Shown here: positions 1 to 5,678 of the stretch, piece after piece
Layout: each line of letters starts with the position of its first letter
Numbering within the stretch: position 1 is the first letter of the stretch
Assembly (NCBI GenBank): GCA_964631745.1
Contig: CAZVWV010000120.1
Span: forward strand, 1-12,311
Length of the DNA stretch: 12,311 bases
Source of the DNA: CAZVWV01 sp964631745
GTDB taxonomy: Bacteria > Bdellovibrionota_C > UBA2361 > JBGSMV01
Direction of reading: 5' to 3'
Translations under genes and position numbers: made by a program
The notes under the pieces: generated by a model
The model's database searches: none
Seen by the model: only the letters and a program-made list of their open reading frames with translations
What the model was told of the DNA's origin: nothing

Positions 1-255
1 GACGGTTGCACTACCTTCACTGCTACCATATTAAGCTAAACAATCGTTGCGGACCTCGGTGCGACATTTTGGCGACTTAGCCATTTTAGCATCCAACTTG
101 CGATCCAACTAGAGCCACCTCACGGCCATTAAGTTAAGGGTGGGCAATCTGAGCAAGCGAATAACTGTTAACTTGGCGGGCTAGTTAAATATATCGGTTG
201 TTCCAACAGCCTTACTGGACCGTGCGCGAGTTACGAGCAAACGACGCTTAACTTA
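1..255. other. Non-coding stretch at the window start
   Basis: I find no convincing gene here. It holds the left arm and spacer of the inverted repeat at 106-279. An 8-base direct repeat, ATCCAACT, occurs at 91-98 and 103-110 just before the left arm. Nothing else structured stands out. Confidence 0.5.
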
Positions 256-279
256 ATGGCCGTAGGGTGGCTCCAGTTC
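106..279. repeat. Imperfect inverted repeat pair, possible miniature transposable element
   Basis: Two 33-base arms, 106-138 and 247-279, are reverse complements at 29 of 33 positions and are separated by 108 bases. Each arm contains the word CGGCCATTAAGTTAAG or its complement. The spacer contains no usable ORF. The arrangement resembles a small non-autonomous element or the remnant of an insertion sequence end. I see no clear target-site duplication outside the arms and cannot name a family. It could instead be a large regulatory hairpin, although a 108-base loop makes that less natural. Confidence 0.5.
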
Positions 280-543
280 GCTCCTTTCGCTCCTCCAAAG
301 CCCTTATCGGATGAAACTTTACTGCCGCTGCCGGACAGAGTGCCGACTGTTCCAAGTACACCCGCCGCAATAGCCATTGTTTCTAAATACGGGGCAAATA
401 CAAGGGCAATCACTTCTGCCGTTGTATATGGCTACGAGCATTTGGACCAAAAAATTCTAGCTAATGTTTTATACTACCAGTTGGACGATTTGGAGCAGCT
501 CGCCAACATCCTAGAATCTAATTTGCAATTCAACTACTATTAG
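256..543 (+). CDS. Doubtful small ORF, 95 aa, unknown function
   Basis: An open frame of 95 codons starts with ATG inside the right arm of the inverted repeat and ends with TAG at 541-543. No Shine-Dalgarno sequence precedes the ATG. The first half is rich in Pro and Ala and looks like translated repeat DNA. The second half, from about residue 58 (YEHLDQKILANVLYYQLDDL), is an amphipathic helical stretch that looks more like a real protein, so the true product may be shorter, or this may be the tail of a disrupted gene. I recognise no domain. A shorter frame on the opposite strand (231-413) also exists and looks no better. Reading it as spurious is also reasonable. Confidence 0.3.
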   Translation: MAVGWLQFAPFAPPKPLSDETLLPLPDRVPTVPSTPAAIAIVSKYGANTRAITSAVVYGYEHLDQKILANVLYYQLDDLEQLANILESNLQFNYY

Positions 544-590
544 GAGTTTGCTTCGGGCCTAGCCCGAAACTTGATTAGCACCGAAACTCC
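543..590 (+). other. Nested hairpin after the small ORF
   Basis: A perfect 7-bp stem TTCGGGC/GCCCGAA with a 3-base loop (552-568) is nested inside an outer 7-bp pair GGAGTTT (543-549) / AAACTCC (584-590). No T-run follows, so it is not a standard intrinsic terminator. It overlaps the last base of the small ORF stop codon and lies about 90 bases before the next gene. Confidence 0.4.
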
Positions 591-666
591 TGGCATATTT
601 CTGGCATGCTCAAGGCAAGCCTCGGCCAGCCTGCGGCGGTGAATAATCCTACACCTTGCTAGTACC

Positions 667-671
667 GGAGG
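667..671 (+). promoter_or_regulatory. Ribosome binding site deciding the start at 681
   Basis: GGAGG lies 9 bases before the ATG at 681. The in-frame TTG at 672 touches this site, so it cannot be the start. Confidence 0.8.
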
Positions 672-680
672 TTGGCTCTC

Positions 681-1850
681 ATGAATTTTGGTGGCGATAT
701 GCGTGTATTTGTTGGTGATGTTTGCCAGGCCTGTACCCATCCCCCTACCCTCCTTAGACTGGCGACTTTTAAAGATACGCAGTTCTCAACGGTTCGTAGC
801 GTTGGAAAAGCGCTGCACTTAAGCGCGCAGCATGAAATTCCGCTTGATAAGGCGCTCTCTTCGTTGGCCAATTTTCTTTGTGACCCGGCGCACGACAAGG
901 AGTGCCTGCATAAATTTGGCGGGATCAGAGGGGCCCTGGCCGCGGCACTGAATGCGAACCCGTTAGATAGGGATTCTGCTTTGAATTTAGGAGCACTCCT
1001 TAAAAAAGATCCCTGGTTACTTACGCATAGGACTCTCCCCAGTATTCTTCTATCTATTTTTCGATCGCCCGATCTGAATTCTATTGAAGTGCTGGGAGTG
1101 ATCGAATTTCTAAAGGAGCGTGTCTCTGAAGTCACGCTTAAGGGCGTTTCGCGCCGAGCTCAAGCCAGGTTTGCAAAGGATTTCTTGGCAGTTGTTGATC
1201 GCTGCGAAGTTGAAGATTTCGATGGGCCTTACGCCTTCCTCGGTCGACTTACGCCTCAAAGGCATCTTGATTTATTCCTCTTTGTGTCCCGGTTTCCTCA
1301 AATCCTCAGACATGCGGATGACCCTGGTAGTTTACTCTCGCATCTTTGCGCCGCGCTAGGCGCGGATGAAACCAGAGCAGCATCTTTGCAACGGGATCGC
1401 GAACTACGTAAAATAGCTCACTCCCTTCTGAATGCGCTAGGCTATAAGCAGGCCGGAAAATACCTGGGCGCACAGGTCAATTCAGATCTGAGATTTAGTA
1501 ACAATGAAAGAGTCACCAAAGGGTTTGGGGTCTTTTTGGCGAACCTTTTGTATAGAGCAAGCGACAAAGTGCGGCAGGGTTTTAGCGACCCGTGTGAGGA
1601 GCTCAGCGACCCTGAAGTTGAATTGCTGTTAGCCTTCTTTGAGCAACCGGCTGAGATGCAGGGAAGACGCAGATTAGTAGAGAATCTTCCTGGAATTTAC
1701 TCAATACTGGAAAGGCATCTCGCCAAGCTTTCGGATAAGTTAACGGATAAAACAGAAAGCTCTTCTATCCCATCCGACCAAAGAGCCGAATTTATAGCTA
1801 CCGCGAAATCCCGTCTTGAGCTAATTAATAGTTCGGTTATGGGAGCTTAA
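681..1850 (+). CDS. Hypothetical helical protein, paralogue of the next gene
   Basis: This 389-residue protein has no signal peptide or membrane segment, so it is probably cytoplasmic. The start is set by the GGAGG 9 bases upstream. I recognise no named family. It is mostly alpha-helical in character, Leu/Ala/Arg-rich, with a CxxC (C15, C18) near the N-terminus. Two blocks match the downstream protein: residues about 79-149 (starting FGGIRGALAAAL and containing LLTHRT) and about 246-348 (containing LNALGYKQAGKYLG and LLLAFFEQ). These align collinearly with residues 90-160 and 266-352 of the neighbour, so the two arose by duplication. The acidic/basic C-terminal tail (about 349-389) is not shared. 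Both genes probably form one transcription unit, with a 78-base gap. No function can be assigned; a helical-repeat scaffold is a guess. Confidence 0.8.
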   Translation: MNFGGDMRVFVGDVCQACTHPPTLLRLATFKDTQFSTVRSVGKALHLSAQHEIPLDKALSSLANFLCDPAHDKECLHKFGGIRGALAAALNANPLDRDSALNLGALLKKDPWLLTHRTLPSILLSIFRSPDLNSIEVLGVIEFLKERVSEVTLKGVSRRAQARFAKDFLAVVDRCEVEDFDGPYAFLGRLTPQRHLDLFLFVSRFPQILRHADDPGSLLSHLCAALGADETRAASLQRDRELRKIAHSLLNALGYKQAGKYLGAQVNSDLRFSNNERVTKGFGVFLANLLYRASDKVRQGFSDPCEELSDPEVELLLAFFEQPAEMQGRRRLVENLPGIYSILERHLAKLSDKLTDKTESSSIPSDQRAEFIATAKSRLELINSSVMGA

Positions 1851-1876
1851 GAAATGACTCTAGAGCAACGACGCGA

Positions 1877-1900
1877 CTAGCTAGCTAGATAGATAGATAG
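1877..1900. repeat. Tetranucleotide microsatellite (CTAG)3(ATAG)3
   Basis: Three CTAG units (1877-1888) pass directly into three ATAG units (1889-1900), followed by TAAA. The tract lies 28 bases before the ATG of the second paralogue. Because the period is four, it places a TAG stop in all three forward frames. Its unit count could vary by replication slippage and change the spacing between any promoter and the gene. CTAG is usually a rare word in bacterial DNA. Confidence 0.8.
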
Positions 1901-1928
1901 TAAATAATTGCAGTAGAGAAATATTACA

Positions 1929-3122
1929 ATGAATCCAGCCTTTAGCCTGATAGGCGACTTATTTCATCAACTTAGTTTTAGGCGCGAGCCGCTCTGCCAA
2001 CAAAACCCAACCCTCGCTCAAAAAGCGCGTGAACACGCTGGGCGAATCGGAAGCCAGTTGAGATCTTGTGCTGGCCAAGCAGGTCCCGCGCTTTCTGAGT
2101 GCCTGGCCGACCTAAAAAATTATCTTCACGGTCGCACGCTTTTCGAAGAAGTCGATCGAAGCGAAAGCCCGCTGGCATTGAAGGCCGTGCGCATGTTTGG
2201 CGACATAAAAGATTCGCTAATGCGCGCCATACGGTCTAATACGCTCTCCCCCGATAACGCCAAGGTTCTCACGGATATCTTAGAAATCAAGAAGGGTTAT
2301 TTACTCACCCCTCGCACGGCCCCAATCATTCTGGCTGCCTGCTTAAAAAGCCCAGAACGAAACCAGCCCGAGATAGTAGCGCTTGCGGAGTTTGTTGAGG
2401 ATTTTTTATCGCATCACTATTCGGACGATAAGCGCGCCTGGCCCAAGCGCGACCAGCGCCGCGACGACGCCTTGGCAAAACTTCTTCAGCCAAGCGCTGC
2501 TGACCTGGACTGCAGCGCAGCCCCCTGCCCCAGTTTACGTTTGGCTTTGCTGGGCGTGGCATCTGTTGCGGCGCCGCATCTTTTTGGGAGAGATTCCAAA
2601 GTTAGTCGTGAGATTAAAGCTACCAAGCTCGGGGGAAACTTCTTGTATTCTCTAGCGCAAGTGCTCGGAAGCATGACGGACGCCCAGCTACAATCGCTTG
2701 AGGACGATAGGCTGCCTCGAATCCTGGAAGGGTTCATAAACGCCTACGGCGCAGAACAGGTGGGTTGTTACCTTGGCCAGTTTATTAGCGGCAACAATTC
2801 GCCAAAGGTATGCAAAGGTGTTGATCACTTAGTGCGATCGGTGATTTGCCAACGCAATCATGCGGCCTGGGAGGATGAGTTCTTTTTAGTCGGACTAGCA
2901 TTATTCGAGCAATATTCCGGGCCCGCACCACGCCAAATGCGGCTGCCGGAGCTATATGAGTATCTCCAGGGTAGGATAGAGCACTCGACGCAGATTTTAC
3001 GGGCAGATGACGTTGAACTAGATCTTAGGGGGAAAGGGAATTGCCAAGTTCTAAACGAGAGAGAACGCGCCGTGCTGACTCAGTATTCCGGTCGCTTGGC
3101 CAAAGTGCTCGTCGCAAGGTAG
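1929..3122 (+). CDS. Hypothetical helical protein, second member of a paralogous pair
   Basis: This 397-residue protein has no clear export signal or membrane segment. It is homologous in two blocks to the gene before it. Residues 90-160 carry LLTPRT in place of LLTHRT, followed by a matching hydrophobic helix. Residues 266-352 carry NAYGAEQVGCYLG in place of NALGYKQAGKYLG, followed by LALFEQ in place of LLAFFEQ. The N-terminal ~85 residues and the central region (about 161-240) are largely unalike, so the duplication is old. The ribosome binding site is weak (AGAGAA about 10 bases upstream). The TAG stop codon (3120-3122) is the first three bases of repeat copy A, so the native C-terminus may have been changed by repeat insertion. 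Function is unknown. Confidence 0.8.
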   Translation: MNPAFSLIGDLFHQLSFRREPLCQQNPTLAQKAREHAGRIGSQLRSCAGQAGPALSECLADLKNYLHGRTLFEEVDRSESPLALKAVRMFGDIKDSLMRAIRSNTLSPDNAKVLTDILEIKKGYLLTPRTAPIILAACLKSPERNQPEIVALAEFVEDFLSHHYSDDKRAWPKRDQRRDDALAKLLQPSAADLDCSAAPCPSLRLALLGVASVAAPHLFGRDSKVSREIKATKLGGNFLYSLAQVLGSMTDAQLQSLEDDRLPRILEGFINAYGAEQVGCYLGQFISGNNSPKVCKGVDHLVRSVICQRNHAAWEDEFFLVGLALFEQYSGPAPRQMRLPELYEYLQGRIEHSTQILRADDVELDLRGKGNCQVLNERERAVLTQYSGRLAKVLVAR

Positions 3123-3253
3123 CTGCTCAAAAATCCTGGGTAAAGTGCGAGCAGGTGGTGGCTTCGCCCTAAACTGTAGTGCCACTATGAACATTGGCGG
3201 ACGAGTCGTCCGCGCTACATAATATCTCGTGCTTTACCCGGGGTTTTTGAGCA
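3120..3253 (+). repeat. Structured intergenic repeat, copy A (short form)
   Basis: The ends form a 28-bp stem, 3124-3151 with 3226-3253, with 24 Watson-Crick and 4 G-U pairs on the + strand. Inside is a 17-base palindrome, GCGGACGAGTCGTCCGC (3197-3213), followed by GCTAC. The segment 3147-3190 (GGTGGTGGCTTCGCCCTAAA and after) matches copy B. This copy lacks the module with TCTTAGGCCGATAGGCAG found in copies B, C and D. It lies between two convergent genes, so it may also end transcription. It starts with TAGCTGCTCAAAAA, the same 14 bases that begin copy D. Confidence 0.85.
3197..3213. repeat. Variable-stem hairpin core of copy A
   Basis: Perfect palindrome with arms GCGGACGA and TCGTCCGC around a central G. 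The equivalent hairpins in the other copies keep the inner CGA/TCG and differ at stem positions 3 and 5 with matched changes on both sides. Confidence 0.85.
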
Positions 3254-3272
3254 ATTACGTTGCAAGCACCAC

Positions 3273-4217
3273 CTAATCCTCTCTTGCCTTAATTAACAAT
3301 TGCGCCACACTCATTCCCTTGCCATCCAACAAGATTCCGGATCCCTCAAACTGCTCGCTAGCAAAAACTTGGCTACGGGAAACAAGCGGCAAGTCAGCCT
3401 TCAACAAGCTCCAACGCCACGGCCGAAAAACTCCAAAGGTGCCAGCGCCCCAACGCAGATCTCGCAGATCTAGCCATTCTATGTAACGTCTATAATATTC
3501 AGAATACGGTCCGCGAAGCCCCTCTACATAAATCAGCGTGGGAATCTCGTGAAACCTCACCTTGCTCGCGAACCTTCGCAAAATTAATTTATAAGATTTA
3601 AACGAATCGTAATCTCGAATCGGCGGCGCAGCAGAAAGCGCGATCTGAAAAACTTGTTGTGGATGTGAGACCTTGGCAAGCAGCATCGGCGGGAGTCCTT
3701 CTCCCAAATCAGTTTCAAGTAATTCTAGAGGCCAGGCAGAGAGAAGGGTTATCGCTTCCGAAGCCTCCCCCACCGAAAGCTTATGCCCTAACGCCGCAGC
3801 ACTTGGCGCTGCGAGCTCCTCCCCGCCCTTCCGAATGACCAAGCTTGGAGAGACTAGAGCTTGTTCTGCATCGGACAGCTCCGCGCCCTCATCCATAAAG
3901 AGCGCGCTAAACTTTGTACCATTTGCAGTATTATACTCACTGCGCGCATTAAAAAACGGCGCCAAAATAACCACAAATCGCAGCAACACAAGCACCATCA
4001 GAGTGCGCATGGCCCATTTCAATACTGCTGATAAACTGTAGGTGAAACTGAGAAATGCCGGCAGCGTCACAACCGCCAGCAGCAAGTAGAACGGCACGAG
4101 TTCCCGCACATATGCAAGCCACCAGACGTATTCCGGAATGCAACTTAATAAGAGCGCAAAAAAAGCAAAGAGCGCAAGCGCGCGCGCTATAGCTCTAAGT
4201 ATTCCAATCGAGAACAC
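3273..4217 (-). CDS. Membrane protein with degenerate EEP-like (endonuclease/exonuclease/phosphatase) domain
   Basis: This is a 314-residue protein with three predicted membrane helices (about 10-27, 41-58, 71-90) and a soluble C-terminal domain (about 100-312). The pattern of the domain follows membrane-anchored EEP proteins: ITLLSAWPLELLE, then LPPMLLAKVSHPQQVFQIALSAAPP, then IPTLIYVEGLRGPYSEYYR, then LDLRDLRWGAGTFG, then LPLVSRSQVFAS, then SGILLDGKGMS. In active members these places carry a catalytic His (THL), GDFN, a PIDH-type motif and a final SDH. All are absent here, so it is probably a pseudoenzyme with a structural or binding role. The start is a GTG at 4217 overlapping the end of nuoA by 23 bases. 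A GGAAGAAGG run abuts it, so the exact start is uncertain. The fold call rests on pattern reading, not a profile search. Confidence 0.65.
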   Translation of the reverse strand: MFSIGILRAIARALALFAFFALLLSCIPEYVWWLAYVRELVPFYLLLAVVTLPAFLSFTYSLSAVLKWAMRTLMVLVLLRFVVILAPFFNARSEYNTANGTKFSALFMDEGAELSDAEQALVSPSLVIRKGGEELAAPSAAALGHKLSVGEASEAITLLSAWPLELLETDLGEGLPPMLLAKVSHPQQVFQIALSAAPPIRDYDSFKSYKLILRRFASKVRFHEIPTLIYVEGLRGPYSEYYRRYIEWLDLRDLRWGAGTFGVFRPWRWSLLKADLPLVSRSQVFASEQFEGSGILLDGKGMSVAQLLIKARED

Positions 4218-4557
4218 CCTTCTTCCAAACGTAAACGAGTCCGAATCCTAAAATCACCACGAAACTTAGCATGCTGAAATACCCCGGCCAGCCCAATTCC
4301 ATTAGCGTCACAGCCCACGGGTACATAAAAACTACCTCTATATCGAAAACGATAAATAACATGGCCACCAGATAGAAGCGCACGTTAAAGCGTTGGTTCT
4401 TGACGTCTCCCACCGAGACCGATCCGCATTCGAAGGGAAGCTGTTTAGTGCGTGTAGGATTTTTGGGCCCAAGCAGAAACGACATGGCCAACATAGTGAT
4501 TACAAATCCGGCCACGAAAATACTGAGAATTACTATTCCGATATAAGGACTTAACAT
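4195..4557 (-). CDS. nuoA: NADH-quinone oxidoreductase subunit A
   Basis: NuoA is a small membrane subunit of respiratory complex I, at the junction of its membrane arm and peripheral arm. The 120-residue protein has three membrane helices and the family signature: LPFECG, then RFNVRFYLVAMLFIVFDIE and the following FMYPWA. FECG and FDIE are the usual landmarks. The frame is open further upstream into the tRNA. I prefer the ATG at 4557 (MLSPYIG), which gives the usual family length and N-terminus; the ATG at 4572 is an alternative. Neither has a strong ribosome binding site. Unusually, nuoB does not follow: the next gene overlaps nuoA by 23 bases and is an unrelated membrane protein. The rest of complex I must lie elsewhere. 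Confidence 0.92.
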   Translation of the reverse strand: MLSPYIGIVILSIFVAGFVITMLAMSFLLGPKNPTRTKQLPFECGSVSVGDVKNQRFNVRFYLVAMLFIVFDIEVVFMYPWAVTLMELGWPGYFSMLSFVVILGFGLVYVWKKGVLDWNT

Positions 4558-4641
4558 AATAGATGCGATCATGAGCGAGGCTTGCTGCGAATACAAGGGT
4601 AAAAAAGCAAGAGACCTGAGAGATCCCCGCAATTCGATAAA

Positions 4642-4715
<74 letters not shown>

Positions 4716-4771
4716 ATACTTAAAAAGACTGAGATCAGACAAGTTGGTTTCCCACAAATCCAATATAAGGT

Positions 4772-4996
4772 AAATACCCCGGGTAAATTACAAACGCGGC
4801 GCAGAGATACGGATATTATGGAGCGCCGACGACTCGTTGGCAGGCGCCACGGGGTGGCACAAATTCTTAGGCCGATAGGCAGCAGCCGGTGCGAGCAGGT
4901 GGTGGCTACGCCCTAAACGATAATGCCACTATAACCACCGGCCGACGAGTCGTCGGCGCTACTTAACATCCCTGCTTCGCCCTGGGTTTTTGAGCA
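4772..4996 (+). repeat. Structured intergenic repeat, copy B (long form)
   Basis: Copy B has two modules. The first (about 4781-4882) is nearly identical to copy D up to its hairpin and ends with the shared 18-base word TCTTAGGCCGATAGGCAG (4865-4882). The second (about 4890-4996) matches copy A, including GGTGGTGGCTACGCCC and the end GGGTTTTTGAGCA. Hairpins occur at 4826-4840 (one G-U pair), 4847-4859 (GCCAC/GTGGC type) and 4941-4957 (perfect 8-bp arms). The left end is degraded: the TGCTCAAA expected from copies A and D is not visible. It lies between the divergent tRNA/nuoA and FHA/kinase units. Confidence 0.85.
4941..4957. repeat. Variable-stem hairpin core of copy B
   Basis: Perfect palindrome with arms GCCGACGA and TCGTCGGC around G, followed by GCTAC as in copies A and C. 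Relative to copy A, stem position 3 is C-G instead of G-C, so both sides have changed together. Confidence 0.85.
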
Positions 4997-5138
4997 AACA
5001 CATACCCCGCCTCTAATGTCTTGATATTATTACAGTTAGTTGATAATGTCCAAATCCGCTAGAATTATGAAACGAGGTTGCAGATTTTCGGCATAACTCT
5101 AGTGAACGATTACGATCTCGGACCCCTGGGGTAAACGG

Positions 5139-5200
5139 ACTTGCCCAAAGGTTAACGCATACAAGGTTTAGCGCTGGTTCGTCGCAGGTTTTGGGCAAGT
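5139..5200 (+). promoter_or_regulatory. Inverted repeat in the FHA/kinase leader
   Basis: Arms ACTTGCCCAAA and TTTGGGCAAGT are exact reverse complements, centred about 120 bases before the FHA start. They could be a paired operator or the base of an RNA stem-loop. No T-run follows, so it is not an intrinsic terminator. Confidence 0.4.
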
Positions 5201-5276
5201 GTCATCAAATCACAATTCAAGACCTGTTAGGATTTCCAGCTAGCTCTTTATAGGATCATAAGTTTTGATTTTTTTT

Positions 5277-5281
5277 GGAGG
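5277..5281 (+). promoter_or_regulatory. Ribosome binding site deciding the FHA start
   Basis: GGAGG after a run of eight T lies 5 bases before the ATG at 5287. An in-frame TTG at 5275 overlaps it and is not the start. Confidence 0.85.
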
Positions 5282-5286
5282 TTATC

Positions 5287-5670
5287 ATGGGCTTAAACAA
5301 CGCAAAAGGTGGAACTAGTTCTGGCAATCGGCTAGTGGGCTGGTTGGTTTCTTATGAAATGGACAAGATGGGCAAGGCTTTTGAAATTCGGGCCGGCCGC
5401 ACCTTGATCTCTGCCGAGAACGGCAAAGGTCGCTTCATTACCGTGGCAGACACACAGCTTTCGTCCCCGCATATGGCCATAAGCGCCAGTCAAAAGCATC
5501 GCGTTTTGGTTCAAGATATTTTTAGCGATGATGGAAGTTTCCTTACTCGCTCGGACGCCGATAAAGAATCACCTATCAACAGTCCGATAGAGGTTGGCCA
5601 CGGCGATTGGATCCGAGTCGGTGCAAAGACTCGCTTTCAGGTATGCTTGATAGATATGCCAGCTAGGTAG
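5287..5670 (+). CDS. FHA-like domain protein
   Basis: A 127-residue cytoplasmic protein made almost wholly of one forkhead-associated-like beta sandwich (about residues 17-122). FHA domains bind phosphothreonine peptides, and pairing with a Ser/Thr kinase is common. Landmarks: LSSPHMAI (58-65) in the place of the SRxH motif, DIFSDDGSFL (77-86) in the place of the S-x-NG-T loop, and GDWIRVGAKTRFQV near the end. Key residues differ from the classical consensus: the Arg of GR is absent (ISAENG), the Arg after the first Ser is Ser60, and Asn is Asp82. His62, Ser80 and Gly83 are kept. Phosphothreonine binding is therefore uncertain. The gene ends 8 bases before the kinase start, which implies co-transcription. 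Confidence 0.8.
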   Translation: MGLNNAKGGTSSGNRLVGWLVSYEMDKMGKAFEIRAGRTLISAENGKGRFITVADTQLSSPHMAISASQKHRVLVQDIFSDDGSFLTRSDADKESPINSPIEVGHGDWIRVGAKTRFQVCLIDMPAR

Positions 5671-5678
5671 TTCAGTTT

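Larger units (their letters stand above)
4997..5286 (+). other. Leader and likely promoter region of the FHA/kinase operon
   Basis: No gene is supported here. It contains an 11-bp perfect inverted repeat, ACTTGCCCAAA (5139-5149) and TTTGGGCAAGT (5190-5200), with a 40-base loop, and the small palindrome ACCCCTGGGGT (5122-5132). The stretch before the ribosome binding site is AT-rich (CTTTATAGGATCATAAG). A promoter must lie in this region or upstream, but I cannot place -35 and -10 boxes with confidence. Confidence 0.4.

Noticed and set aside
231..413. Minus-strand frame through the inverted repeat as a transposase fragment
   Set aside because: It is 60 residues, Gly/Ser/Ala-rich, with no DDE or other transposase motif.
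659..1135. 158-codon open frame on the - strand
   Set aside because: It runs antisense through the first paralogue, whose frame has a strong ribosome binding site and a homologous neighbour.
3226..3253. Right end of copy A as a simple intrinsic terminator
   Set aside because: The T-run is inside the stem rather than after it, so it does not fit the standard hairpin-plus-U-tract form, although some terminating effect is possible.
3673..4041. 122-codon open frame on the + strand
   Set aside because: It lies wholly inside the minus-strand EEP-like membrane protein gene, has no ribosome binding site or protein-like pattern, and is a shadow frame.
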